Shown here one piece after another: positions 36,392-46,807 of a stretch of 64,000 nucleotides of DNA; position 1 is the stretch's first letter; each line of letters begins with the position of its first letter. Source of the stretch: Butyriboletus loyo (taxonomy: Eukaryota; Basidiomycota; Agaricomycetes; Boletales; Boletaceae); contig JBBPSI010000040.1 of the NCBI GenBank assembly GCA_038093515.1, positions 62,001 through 126,000 on the forward strand, in the 5' to 3' direction. A model generated the notes under the pieces. It ran no database searches. It was not told the DNA's origin and saw nothing but the letters and a program-made list of their open reading frames with translations. A program made the translations under genes and the position numbers.

Positions 36392-37133
36392 ATGCCCCCC
36401 AAGAAGGTCGACCCCCCCCATAAGCTCACCTTTGCCACCAACAGTGTACGCAATACAACCTTTTCGTTGGGCAACGACAAGTTCTACTATGAGATCGTGA
36501 CCCGGTTTTGGCACCCTCATCTCACCAAAATAAATAAATACGACTATGAAAACCGCCTCGTGAGTTGTGTCGCCGAAATCGAGTCCATCCCGAAAAAGGA
36601 GGTCAAGGTCCGGTTCAACATGCCTGACGCAGAGGGCGAATGGATTCGGGCTTCAGATTTTATCAAGCCTGAGGGTAATAACATGTGCGTGCAATATCTG
36701 ATTCGTTGCGCGTTGGAAAAAATCTTACATTGCCATAGCGGTGGCGTGTTTACCACAGGAGAGGAGGGTGTGATGTACCGCTGGAAGACCCACAAGCGTT
36801 ACTTGCAGGTGTGTAAAGTACCTGTCCGCTGCAGCGAGTTGGACTGATTTTTCAAGCTCCAGCTTGTGAAGGTTGATGACGAAGAAAAGGTTCCAGTTGC
36901 GGAATACCATCCATTCAAACGCCACTTCCTTGTCTTCCGGATGTCCCGGCGTGCATGGCTCGAAGTCAAGCCGGAAGCTGCGGCAGCTCTCGAGAAAATC
37001 ATCGGCGAGTATATCTCCTGGGATGAATGCACTGACATTAACGACTCATCGATGGTCGTCGACAGTGAGTTATCTCATCGTAGAAAGGCGCCGACGCCAA
37101 GCCAAGATTCGCATCAAGTTGGAGCACGAGTAA
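36392..37133 (+). CDS. DUF6593 family protein
   Basis: Four exons (36392-36684, 36739-36808, 36857-37004, 37066-37133) sum to 579 nt, 192 aa. The frame begins MPPKKVDPPHKLTFATNSVR and shows NTTFSLGNDKFYYEIVT, VMYRWKTHKRYLQ, VPVAEYHP and the terminal IIVSYLIVERRRRQ. This is the strand order and closing helix I associate with DUF6593, a family abundant in Agaricomycetes and of unknown function. The third intron (37005-37065) must use a GC donor (GCGAGT) to give the family C-terminus; the nearest GT donor gives an unrelated tail. The family assignment comes from remembered pattern, not a search. Confidence 0.7.
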
Positions 37134-38051
37134 ATTCATGCGTGCGATTTATTGTCTGTCCTTCAACTCCATCTCATCGGTCTATTCGTGCTCTGTATCG
37201 TTCCTGCTGCTGCGGAACACAGGTTTCCGACATCCCAGCCTCAGAGACTGGGTACTGTGTTAGTGAGGCTGTACACACAAGTACACCTTTTTGGGCCACT
37301 GATTCTACCAGCTCGTCCACTCGAGTTCATATACTCCTTCAACTATTTTATTATATTTTCGTTTCCCTACAGCCATATTGTCCCGGCTATTAGATTTCCG
37401 GTACTGAATATACTCTTCGTTTTGGTAACTGAGTGTAGGACAAATGCTTACCACGCATTACTTCGCCACCTTTCTGCACTTCATCATCAATCCGCGGAGC
37501 GCCAAGCACAGGCGAAATGACGGGCGTCGATGACGCGTTCGTTGTGCTTGCTATAGACCTTGAGTTGGAATCCCCAAGAACAAGAAAGGCGAGCTGGCAA
37601 TGCGACGCGAAGCACACCCATTTTATTCACTTCGCCTGCGGATCTATCGATGCATTGTACCCAGGGGACACCAGTCCAGAGCATGGACCGCCGAATTGAC
37701 AGAGGACCGCCTGTCTGCTTTTTCTTGATACATGCATGCTCATGGTGAATGTAATATGCATCAAGTTCGACATTAGTTCCATACGAATTGCATTCCGTGA
37801 TCAAGTCGTTGCTGTCGGATAACCTCACGTCGTCTGTATTGCCGTTGGATCCGCTACTTGACATCCAGACCGGGCAAGTCCAAGGGGGTGATGGTGATGA
37901 AGATGAGGTGAAGCTGAAGAAACGGAGACAGAAATTCAAGGAAATGATGGATCCATTCGAAGACTTCCGAGGGAGGGTGTGGTTTCCGTGCGCTTGAGTA
38001 TACGCTCTTGCCTGAAAATGCCGTAGTGAATCGACGCAGGTATATACGTCT
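37134..38051. other. Unresolved region with short open frames on both strands
   Basis: No gene could be built. A plus-strand stretch at 37788-37997 reads SSVLPLDPLLDIQTGQVQGG followed by a charged EDEVKLKKRRQKFKEMM and DPFEDFRGRVWF, which looks protein-like and could be an early exon of the doubtful gene that follows. A minus-strand frame at 38101-37487 overlaps it and has no recognisable motif. Confidence 0.25.
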
Positions 38052-38998
38052 CCACTAATCCCGAAGCGCCTTCTCCTCGTGTTCACGCGCGCGGTTATCA
38101 AACATCGTCATGCGAGACTTGTATTTGTGGGCTATGCGAATGGCTTACATCTCTTGACCGTCTGGGTCGTCTGGAGTCGGGAGGGACATTGGGGACACTG
38201 CTGGAGTGTTTTGTACGTGCCACATGCAAAACGCCTTTGATCTATCCTAAAAAGATCATGGCAAAGGGTGAGTCGTTCATGTGGAGATTTCTTTTCTTTC
38301 TAAGCATGGCATGATAGCAGAACCTCCACAAGTTTCACAAGGATTGCTATACAAATCGCGTGTCCAAGTAGAACCAACGAGTATTACCGCACGGCAGTTT
38401 ACAACTGCGCTATGGGCAAGACTTGAGTCATTTATGAAATGGCGAGATACCAAGGTAAGGCCCTCCTCTCCCGGTCATTACTTCCCAGGGGTCAAGCTTT
38501 TGTGCCTACCCTCGAAAAAGTACTCGATCTCAAGAAGGACCCGCTCAACGGGGTATCATCTCCTGACGATGCTCTCAAGGGTTGTGTTGATATCCATATC
38601 GTCGCTGGGGAAGCCTTTGAAAAGTGCTTGCGGCGCAGCTGTGTAAAGGTCGGTGATAGTCTCAACATTGTCGAGATGATCTGACAACAAGCATAGGATC
38701 AGTACTCCGTGCTCTGGTTATTCCAAGCTCGTATGGCTTTTCCACGAGTTCTTTGCTGTATTGTGGTGCACACAGACGCCGTGTACACCCCACATCACTT
38801 CTCACTCATGAGTCTCCCAACACCTTTGAAGGCCCGTTGTCAACGACTAATCAAGTACGGAAACGATCCTCGTGCTTTGCGCACTTTGAGGCCATTTATG
38901 TTTCCCGTTCATCTACGAGAACGAACGAGGCCGTCGCTCAAGCCTTCTCCGTTGGCGCTCGTGCTCCTCCCGACGCAAACGAAGGAAACGCACTGTGA
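38052..38998 (+). CDS. Doubtful multi-exon gene, unknown function
   Basis: After a plausible acceptor near 38040 a plus-strand frame is open to 38268, with ETCICGLCEWLTSLDRLGRL and LLECFVRATCKTPLIYPKKI. A donor GGTGAG and an acceptor at about 38325 join it in frame to PPQVSQGLLYKSRVQVEP and ARQFTTALWARLESFMKW. The next block, GQAFVPTLEKVLDLKKDP to EAFEKCLRRSCVK, is in another frame and no clean intron links it. A last block reads LTHESPNTFEGPLSTT and FSVGARAPPDANEGNAL. The cysteine-rich start is reminiscent of a small zinc-binding module, but I do not recognise the family. It may be a real gene with exons I have misplaced, or a decayed one. Confidence 0.25.
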
Positions 38999-39618
38999 TT
39001 AACGAGCTCGACACTGTGCATTCAGATCCCTTATTGGTACAAGCAGTACATGGCCGCTCCACGGCTGCAGGTCACAGCAACCATTTACTCCGTTCTAACC
39101 ACTCACTTCCCCATATTCGCGTATCGTTCACAGGCTCTACTCTAATTGTATAACTGGGACAGCTTGCCCATTTCGCCTTGTGCTAGCTATGGAGTTGGTG
39201 CACTGTCAAAGTCCATATCTCGTGCTCGCAGAAATCGCAGCATCAGATACGAGTTATTTTTCGTGCCAGTGAGCAAGGTAGTATGATAGATGTGTAAGGG
39301 GAAAGGATTCGCAATATATGAGGCTGTGCCGTCAGCTTGTGCGCTCTGTTCACTTCAAGTCGGAGTGGTGTGAAAAGAATCATCATTGGGTATTGTCTTT
39401 CTCTTGTTCTCCCTGCCCTCTGCTCATGGACGCTATAAACGAAGGTTGTAACAGTATATGCTGGGAATAAACGGCGATGGAGGGACGCTGCTGAGAATAG
39501 CGCGATACCTCCTCATCATTGCATCATAACCCCGGTGACTGTGCTGAGCTGACTGGGCATATCTTCTCAGCCGCCGTCTTTCTTTATTCAAGTATCGAAC
39601 ACACCCTTGGCATTCTCT

Positions 39619-41201
39619 ATGGCTACCAACTTCTCCAGCATCCCAGTCCTCGACTTTGCCCTCACCAATGACCAGGCTCATAAGCCCGAGTTCATCGAAC
39701 AGCTCAGACATGCTCTCATCAATGTCGGCTTTCTCTACTTGAAGAACCACACCGTGCCACAGCAAATCATCAACGATCTTATCGGGTACATCCCACGTCT
39801 CTTTGATCTCCCACAAGAGGCAAAGAACAAGATCTTGATGGTCAACTCCCCACATTTCTTGGGGTATTCAAAGCTTGGCGCGGAGTTCACGAAAGGCAAT
39901 ACAGACCATAGGGAACAGTTTGATTTCGCAACCCCTCACGAAACCCAGTGGAGACCTGGTGTTCCGGAATACTTGCGATTGTGGGGACCTAGCCAGGTAT
40001 GTGACCACCTGATCAGGCAGACAACTCGAGCGTTGACGATCGGTACGGTTCTTAGTGGCCCGACGAACAGCTGATATCAGGATTTCGAAACACCATGGAA
40101 ACTTACCTTGCTCACGTGCAGAAACTCAGCTATCACTTCATCACTTTGCTCGCGGAAGCGTTTGGTCTTCCGTCGGATGCGCTCAACAGATTCTACGATA
40201 GAGACGAGTTGATGCAGCACCGAGGAAAGGTGAGATTAAAATTGACGACGAGATATTACACTGCACTCGGTATTGATACGCGCTTCCAGGTCGTCAAATA
40301 CCCAGCCAACGATGGATCGCTGAACGATCAAGGCGTCGGTCCTCACTATGATGCTGGCTTCCTCACATTCGTAAGCGCTTTCCGCGGGATCTCAAATTTT
40401 GTTCGTCCAAGCCTGATCCGCGTTATAGCTCCTCCAAGCTTCTCCTCACCCTGGTCTCCAAGTTCAGAACCTTTCCGGCGCATGGATTGATGCACCCCCA
40501 ATTCCCGGAACCTTTGTCGTGAACATCGGAAAGGGTAAGTGACGACCTCCCCAGCCCTGCCTGAGACCTTCCACCGACGCACTCATCAACAGCCCTCGAA
40601 TTCGTCACGCGCGGTCTGGCCCGCGCCACCTCTCACCGGGTCCTCTCACCTCCCGTCGGCTCGACGGCCCGTTACTCCGTACCTTTTTTCCAGAACATCA
40701 GCTTGAACGCACGTCTCGCCAATGAAGTACTCGACTGTACGTCTCCCCCTCCCTGCGGAACGAAACCACTGATGTGAACCTATCCCTCGTTCAAATCGCG
40801 CATACACGACAGTCCCGGAAGAGATCCTGAAACTCCAGGAACTGAGAAGTGAGGTTGCGACGACAGAATGTACGTGACGACACCTTTGTCTTGTTTTCCC
40901 CTTTCTCCAAACGACTCATCCTCCTTCTTTCTCTCTCTCTACGCGCGCGCGCATGACATTAACATGCGAATTCCACAGCTGTCAATTTTAGCGAATTTGA
41001 TCGCGAGCCTTCGGGTAAAGTCAATTTGATCGGCCGTGTCAAGTGAGTCATGACGACCATGGGTTTGATCCATCGCACGGAACAAAAATTGACGCGACCC
41101 TTGTGTTTAGGAGCCATCCTAACGTCGCACAACGTCACTACCCCGACTTGTTCAAACAATATTTTCCATCTGGCCTCCCGAAAGAGGTCAACGCCTACTG
41201 A
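39619..41201 (+). CDS. 2-oxoglutarate/Fe(II)-dependent oxygenase, isopenicillin-N-synthase-like
   Basis: The start MATNFSSIPVLDFALTND enters a DIOX_N domain (IEQLRHALINVGFLYLKNHT; FDLPQEAKNKI; GYSKLGAEFT). The double-stranded beta-helix core provides the iron ligands: His and Asp in GVGPHYDAGFLTF and the distal His in ATSHRVLSPPVG, plus RYSVPFF, the RxS motif that binds 2-oxoglutarate. Introns fall after GPSQ, inside the HxD region (HRGK to VVKYP, and TF to LLQASPHPGLQ), after NIGK, after EVLD and later, and all joins keep the frame. The C-terminus ends LPKEVNAY. About 350 aa. Family members hydroxylate or desaturate small metabolites; the substrate is unknown. No pathway partner is adjacent. 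Confidence 0.9.
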
Positions 41202-41835
41202 ACGAACGAGTTTTGGGGCATCTGGATCGTTGAAACGAGGAAGCAGACATGTTGTACTCACGACTTCATGTCTAGCTCAGTCAACAATGTATAACATTTT
41301 ATGGAAAACGTCCATGGATTCATCATGCAACATACGTAGAGTCTCCAACATGACTTGTGATTTGGTCAGAATAATGAGGTAGTGACACTGCAGGGATTTA
41401 GATGCGAGGATGGGTTATGTAAGAAAAGCAAGTATACAACGATCAGAAAACCCTGGATATATACAACGTCAGCATATGCGGCGAGGATTACTGTCGACTT
41501 TCGAAGAGCAGACAAAAAAGACCTGTGCAAAAAACACACTAGGTCTGCTTTCGCCGCCCAGCGACATTGAAGTGCAAGAGCAGTGTATACATATGGAAGA
41601 AATAGAAATGCAGCATAGAATACACTAAAGCGAAACCGCCAGCGTGACGAAGAATGAGAGTACTCGACGTCACTTGAAGCTGACGATTGGCCACGACTTG
41701 AGCGACGGGGGTATGTTCTTGGGTATCCGTCGCTGCAGCATCAAGATCATCTTCACGAATCGTTGCTGTCGGCTCTATGATAGGGACTTGAAGATCGAGG
41801 ACGTCTATCTCAACAGCAGCGGGGGTCGCAAATAG
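41202..41835. other. Convergent 3' intergenic region
   Basis: 634 bp between the stops of the 2OG oxygenase and the BCS1-like gene. Three short plus frames are present, none with recognisable features. Confidence 0.45.
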
Positions 41836-44383
41836 TCAACTAGATCCTTCCGTGACATTGATCCAAGCCGTTTCTGGAGGGGTGAAGGGAGGTGGAACGT
41901 TCTCCTCATCGCTGTCCTCGTCCGTAGTGCTCTCACTCTTGTCCTCGTCTTTTGGGACCTCGCCCTCGATGTTGAGAATAGAACCAGATCCGTCTTCTTT
42001 CTTATCCAAGTCGGTCTTGCTCCTAGTCTCTTGTTCCTGAAGCTGTTGACGGAGCTTGGTCAGCTCGAGTTCTTTCTTCTCGAGCTCGGCTTTCTCTTTC
42101 TCCTTCTCGATAAACTCCTTCCTTCTTTTCTCGCGCTATACACGAAAATGATCAGCGCCTCGATCTCAGGGATGCAAGTGAAACGGTGGAAAGCTCGGCA
42201 AACGCAGATGTACGCCGAGGACTCACTTCCAGTTTTTCCTTGAGTTCACGAGCTTCCTTTTCCTTCTCCAGACGTTCCCGCATTTCCCTCTCGCTGACAA
42301 CCCAGACGGCCGCCCCTTCCGCTGCGGCTTCAGGTTGCGACTTGTTCCTTAGCAAGTCTACAAATTCCAGAAAGGAGAAACGTAATGTCAGTAAAGATTT
42401 TACTCTCCTTAACACCCCAGCACCCGCACAAACAAGAGAAAACCACCCTGCTAACAATCATGGTTGCAAACAAACTCACATCCTTGCAGCGCCGCAACGC
42501 TAAACTCATCGTCAGGGATCGAGTCTGCGAAGTTCTTTGCCAATTGGGCAAGCTTGACACCATTCAAGGGCTTGGCAGAGTGCTGGCAGGCAGCAATGTG
42601 TTCCTCGATAGGAGGTGGGAGATATGCCTGGTTCTTCGAGCCAAATCTATCTGGACTGTCGATGGACTCGGGCGGAGATTGCGAGTTCCTGGTCGAGGAT
42701 GCCAAGGACGAGGTCGACGAAGAGAATGAAGGCGACATGGACCACAGAGTAGAAGAATGGGATAATGGCGACCGAGGCGCTGGCGTCGAGGGGAGCTCGA
42801 TCCCTTCAAGGTCGCCCTCTATGGGTTCGTCATCCTGGTCGGTCGACGGGAAGAAGTTACGGAAGAGAGCCTCCGCCTGCCATTTGGAGGCGTTCTTGAA
42901 CTCGATCCAGACGTCCATACGGCCAGGACGCGAAAGTGCAGGATCGAGACGTTCAAGGTGATTCGTGGTGCTGCAAGTATTGTCAGCTGGGTGCCAACAC
43001 AGCAGATAACCAAGACTCACGCAAAGAGGATACGGCCCTCTGCGGCGGCAACACCATCCAAGGCGTTGAGAAGACCGCTCAAACTCAGTGTATTGACATC
43101 CGAGATGTGGTCCTTGTGACGTCTGTGGCGACCGCTCGACGTCGAAGGCTGCTCCGGAACAGTGACCTCCTCTCCGCTGTTGCTTGAATCAGGAGTTCCA
43201 TTGGAACTCTTGTCGCGGGTGACACTGCGAGTAAAGGCCGCATCCAGATCTTCTAGAAGGACAATGCAGCGAGCGGGGACACGACCCATGAGCGTGGTCA
43301 GGGTGCTGTCACTGATCCATGACGAGGACAAGGACAAAGTATAGATGTCAAGCATCAGCTCTCCAGCTATTGCATGGATGAGCGAGCTCTTTCCTGAACC
43401 TGGAACACCATGGAGGAGGTAGCCGCGACGGAACGGAATACCACGGTCGGCGTACCACTGGAGATAAGGGTCGTTAAGTAAGCCGCGGCATTAGAAGTAC
43501 TGAGATGACATACCTTCTCGGACTTGAGGAAATCGCGAGCATCGTTGAGAAGCATCTCCTTGACACCTGGATTCAAGACAATGGACGACATGGGACGCTT
43601 GTGACGCGAATCTGTCCAGCGCCAACTGCCATGGGAATCCGCAAAATAAATCTGAATACGGTGGATGGCCTCTGCCTCGTACTCCTTCTTTGCTTGGAGC
43701 ACAAGCTGCTTGAGGATGGCATTGCTACGAGCCACCACGCTACATGAGGACTGTGTCAGTTGGCACGAGCTGAGCTAATATTAGAACGAATACCTTATTG
43801 ACAGGACTTCACAGCCGCTGCCATCTGTCTTCCTGCTACGGCGCACCCTGAGCCAGTGGCCCCTGTAATAAATAGTGTGCGTCGTGTCCGGCGTGGGCTG
43901 GAAGACAACGCGTGTCTTGACCTTTCCAGGCGGCGCATCCTCATCACCGTCTTCTTCCTCGTCGCCGAACGAGTTGTCGGCGGTTTGAGTGCCTGAGAAG
44001 CCGGGGGTCGTCGTTCGCGTAGTCGTCTCAAACTCCCTAGAACGTTGCCACTCTGGGCGGCGAGAGAGCCACAGCATGAGCCAGTCATAAGGGTAGTCTT
44101 CCTCAGAGAAATGGGCTGTGAGGAAAAAGGCTAGGAACAGTCGTCAGCTGTGTCAGTCTCCACAGAACGGCGCTTACAGTTGATAAAGTGAGACCTGCGA
44201 CAAGGGATGAAGGGTGAGTCTGAGTTTGAGGAAATTCATCCTGGAAACATACCAGGCGGAGCTAGAGACCCTGCGGGCAGTTTCGACTGTGCCTCCCAAC
44301 ACAACAAGCTTTACGCCGTCAATGACCGAGGAGCCTCCTGCGCCGCCGACGAGGGGTTGCACGAGCGACTTGAGAGCGTCCAT
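41836..44383 (-). CDS. BCS1: BCS1-like mitochondrial AAA ATPase
   Basis: A BCS1-type AAA protein; yeast Bcs1 moves the folded Rieske protein across the inner membrane for complex III assembly. The start is MDALKSLVQPLVGGAGGSSV. The BCS1_N domain includes HFINSFFLTAHFSEEDYPYD, LMLWLSRRPEWQR and TIYYRGHWLRVRRS. The AAA core has WYADRGIPFRRGYLLHG with Walker A GVPGSGKSSLIH, Walker B CIVLLEDLDAAF, and TNHLERLDPALSRPGRMDV with the arginine finger. A Ser/Thr-rich insert lies between Walker B and sensor 1. The C-terminus is a charged coiled coil (REKRRKEFIEKEKEKAELEK) and an acidic tail. A 17-nt exon (44194-44178) encodes the N-terminal SHFIN. Extra C-terminal sequence is common in fungal BCS1 paralogues, so this may not be the true Rieske chaperone. 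Confidence 0.88.
44178..44194 (-). other. 17-nt micro-exon in the BCS1-like gene
   Basis: Bounded by a TCGCAG acceptor upstream and a GTAAGC donor downstream. It joins SAW to SHFIN and then SFFLTAHF, the expected BCS1_N sequence. Skipping it shifts the frame. Confidence 0.8.
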
Positions 44384-44713
44384 GACAGTGAGGGTGTATC
44401 GGCGACAGTGTACAATCCAATGCTGCGACGGTGAGAGGAAATGGTGGGACTGAAGAGGACGTGGTGGGAGTGTGAGTGCAAGTTGTGTCAAATCGGGGAC
44501 TAAAGCGATGTAAGGTCTACACGAGCTGTGTATAGAGCCAGGGCAGGCTGTAACTAGTGCCTAGCAAGTTCTAGACGTCCACTAACTCAGTGGTGGAACT
44601 GGAAGCAAGTCAAGACGCGTCAGCGCAAACGTGGGCACCGTAAAACACCGGCGTCCACGCCACATACTCGCAAGCGAATTACACGTATTTCACTACAATT
44701 TACACGGATGGGT
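44384..44713. other. Intergenic region upstream of BCS1
   Basis: 330 bp between the BCS1 start and the stop of the upstream membrane protein on the same strand. It should contain the BCS1 promoter. Nothing specific was recognised. Confidence 0.45.
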
Positions 44714-46009
44714 CTACGATAATCCCTCCACAGCAACGTTCGCCTGCCATATCCCCACCCTACGGACGAGCCGAAGCATCAGGGGAGCAGGCAGAATGAG
44801 CACGTAGGACACTGGAACCAAGACCACCAATCCTATCGATATGCAAAGAGTGATACTGGGCTTGATCACGAGAAAGTAGAATAGTGCTTGGTATGTCGTC
44901 GCATCCGTAAACTGGAAATAGGGACCGAGTGAGCATCAGTGCCAAATATACAGGCGGCGGACCCACCATAGCGTAGGTATTCTTGTAAAACGACGTTTCA
45001 TATTGCGCGCCTGAGGCACCGGTCTCTGCCGCGGAGAGCTCGGGAGGGCGCATACGCTGGAATATCGGTCTGGGGGGATATGGCGGAGGATGAGCTAGGG
45101 GGCCATGAAACTTTGTTTGTAATGCAAGCTGAGAACAAAAAGAGATAAGAATCCAAGTCTGGTGACAGGGTGCGAAATGCTGACCTCGCCTCGGGCGAAT
45201 GCCCTGGCCCCGAGAAGATCAAGGAAGCACAGAAGGGCTCCGAGTGGCAACGTGATAAGAAGTGTCGTACCAGTCTAGAACTGCCATCAGCACATCCGCT
45301 CGACACGGGAAGCCAGCCATTCGGACAAACAAGGCAGGAAATCGAGAGCGTGTGGCACTCAAGTACTCACCAATGTAAAAATAAATAGATAGATCCATGC
45401 GATCAGCGCGTAGGGGAAGTTGGCCACCATCAAGTGGAAGACAGCAGCATGGTAGGCCTTGCGGCCCATTGGCCGAAAATACCTAGCCCATGCACGCTTG
45501 TGGATTGACCAGCGTCCCGGCCTGTGTTGGAGAGCATTCTGAGCTTGCCCGGCGTGCTGGTCTTGGTGGCCCAGATCCTCACCCCTCAGCGCTTCGAAGA
45601 TGTCAACATCAGGCTCGCTTTCAGAGTCTTGGCAGAACGAAAGAACGGTTTGGGTGAAGGAGCTGGAAGAAATGACTGTGCTCGCATGGGAGTTGGCGCG
45701 ATGGCGGCTTAGGGCTGGGCGAAGTAAGGACGTGGTTTCACTGGGACCACCAGAGATGGGGAAGTAATACGGGTGAAGATTTGGGGAGACGGCGTGTTCT
45801 GGAAATGCATCGGAATCCGACGGGGATAGAGTGCTTCGTGTCGGGATGTGGGCTGATGGATGTTGTGGGTGCCTGCGAGTGGTTCGAAGTGCTCTTAGGC
45901 GCCGTTCTGGAGAAGGATATGGCGGGGGCGGGTCATTGGTAGGTACGTCGAGCAGACCCAGGGCGTTTTGTGGCTGTATGACAGCGTCTTGATTCTCTGA
46001 GCTTGACAT
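44714..46009 (-). CDS. Multi-pass membrane protein with long cytosolic N-terminus
   Basis: The first ATG gives MSSSENQDAVIQPQN; the frame is open further upstream but without an ATG. The N-terminal 170 residues are polar and Pro/Ser-rich with NDPPPPYPSPERR, a PPxY-type element. The membrane part has pairs of hydrophobic segments: VFHLMVANFPYALIAWIYLF, a Thr/Leu-rich segment after the first intron (TGTTLLITLPLGALLCFLDL), ATTYQALFYFLVIKPSITLC and IGLVVLVPVSYVLILPAPLM. The order resembles the bacterial and fungal 'putative sensor' membrane domain, but this is a remembered likeness, not a search. The spliced C-terminus ends RVGIWQANVAVEGLS. Function is unknown. Confidence 0.65.
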
Positions 46010-46300
46010 GGTCGAGGTGGACAACGAGTGAAAGTGACAATGAGGAACGCACGTGCCAGGCTGGCGGTGAAGCTTACCACAGCCAATGTAAATTTACTCC
46101 GTTCGAGTCACTCATGCCAATCTCCTGAATCTCAACCGTTTCAACCACCACAGCTGTGGTATTCGAGACCGAGCGTCCGTCCGTGTGTAACCGAGCCCAG
46201 ACTGCAGACTGCAGCAGGGTCGGGACCGATGCAAAAGGGCTGAGAACGTAACCACCGCCCCGAGGTGAAATAGCGTCTCGCTTGGATTAATTGGTCGGTC

Positions 46301-46393
46301 GGCGCTATAGCCAAGTGGTTACGGCGACAGATTCGAACGGCTTTGAATATCTGTTACTCTTCGAGTGCGCAGGTTCGAATCCTGCTGGCGTCG
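46301..46393 (+). tRNA. tRNA-Ser(CGA): tRNA-Ser (anticodon CGA) with an 11-nt intron
   Basis: The acceptor arms are 46301-46307 and 46386-46392, pairing with two G-U pairs, and the discriminator base is G, as in serine tRNAs. The D arm is GCC/GGC, the anticodon stem ACAGA/TCTGT, the anticodon CGA at 46334-46336, the variable arm ACTC-TTC-GAGT (type II), and the T arm GCAGG/CCTGC. An intron at 46338-46348 sits at the canonical site after base 37. Box A (TAGCCAAGTGG) and box B (GGTTCGAATCC) are near perfect, and a T5 Pol III terminator follows at about 46400. Yeast tRNA-Ser(CGA) also carries an intron. Confidence 0.97.
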
Positions 46394-46399
46394 AACGTT

Positions 46400-46404
46400 C
46401 TTTT
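46400..46404 (+). terminator. Pol III terminator of tRNA-Ser
   Basis: A run of five T seven bases behind the tRNA, the usual Pol III stop. Confidence 0.8.
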
Positions 46405-46807
46405 TGCAGACGCCACCATTTTTGATTGAAAACAAAAAAAAAACGCTTGGCTGGCTGACAGGTGCCAGTCAAGTATTTTAAATAAAATGTGCGATGTGGT
46501 GCTCGCTCGGCTGCGAGGATCGGCGGAGTGGGATTTGCGGGGTTTGCAAAGAGTATGTCCAAATATGGAATGGTAACCCAATGCCGTGCGGTTGCCGAAC
46601 GTGGCCAACGATTTGGTGTGAAACAGGAGCTTGGATTTTTCTGTTTTGCGGGCAAGTTGTGTTGCTCTGTCAAAACACGTCCCTTTCCCATCTCTGGCTA
46701 ATTATTGCTCAATCACCCGCTCCTTCCATCTTTTTTCGTTCATCGCCTCCTCCTTCTGGTCACTTTGATCTTTTTATTTTTTTTTCTCTCTCCTTGCCTC
46801 CGCCGAC

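Noticed and set aside
37487..38101. 204-codon minus-strand frame as a gene
   Set aside because: No recognisable domain, Ser-rich without pattern, and it overlaps more protein-like plus-strand blocks. It could not be confirmed either way.
46305..46691. 128-codon minus-strand open frame
   Set aside because: It overlaps the tRNA-Ser gene on the opposite strand. Peptides like AGFEPAHSKSN are typical false translations of tRNA genes.
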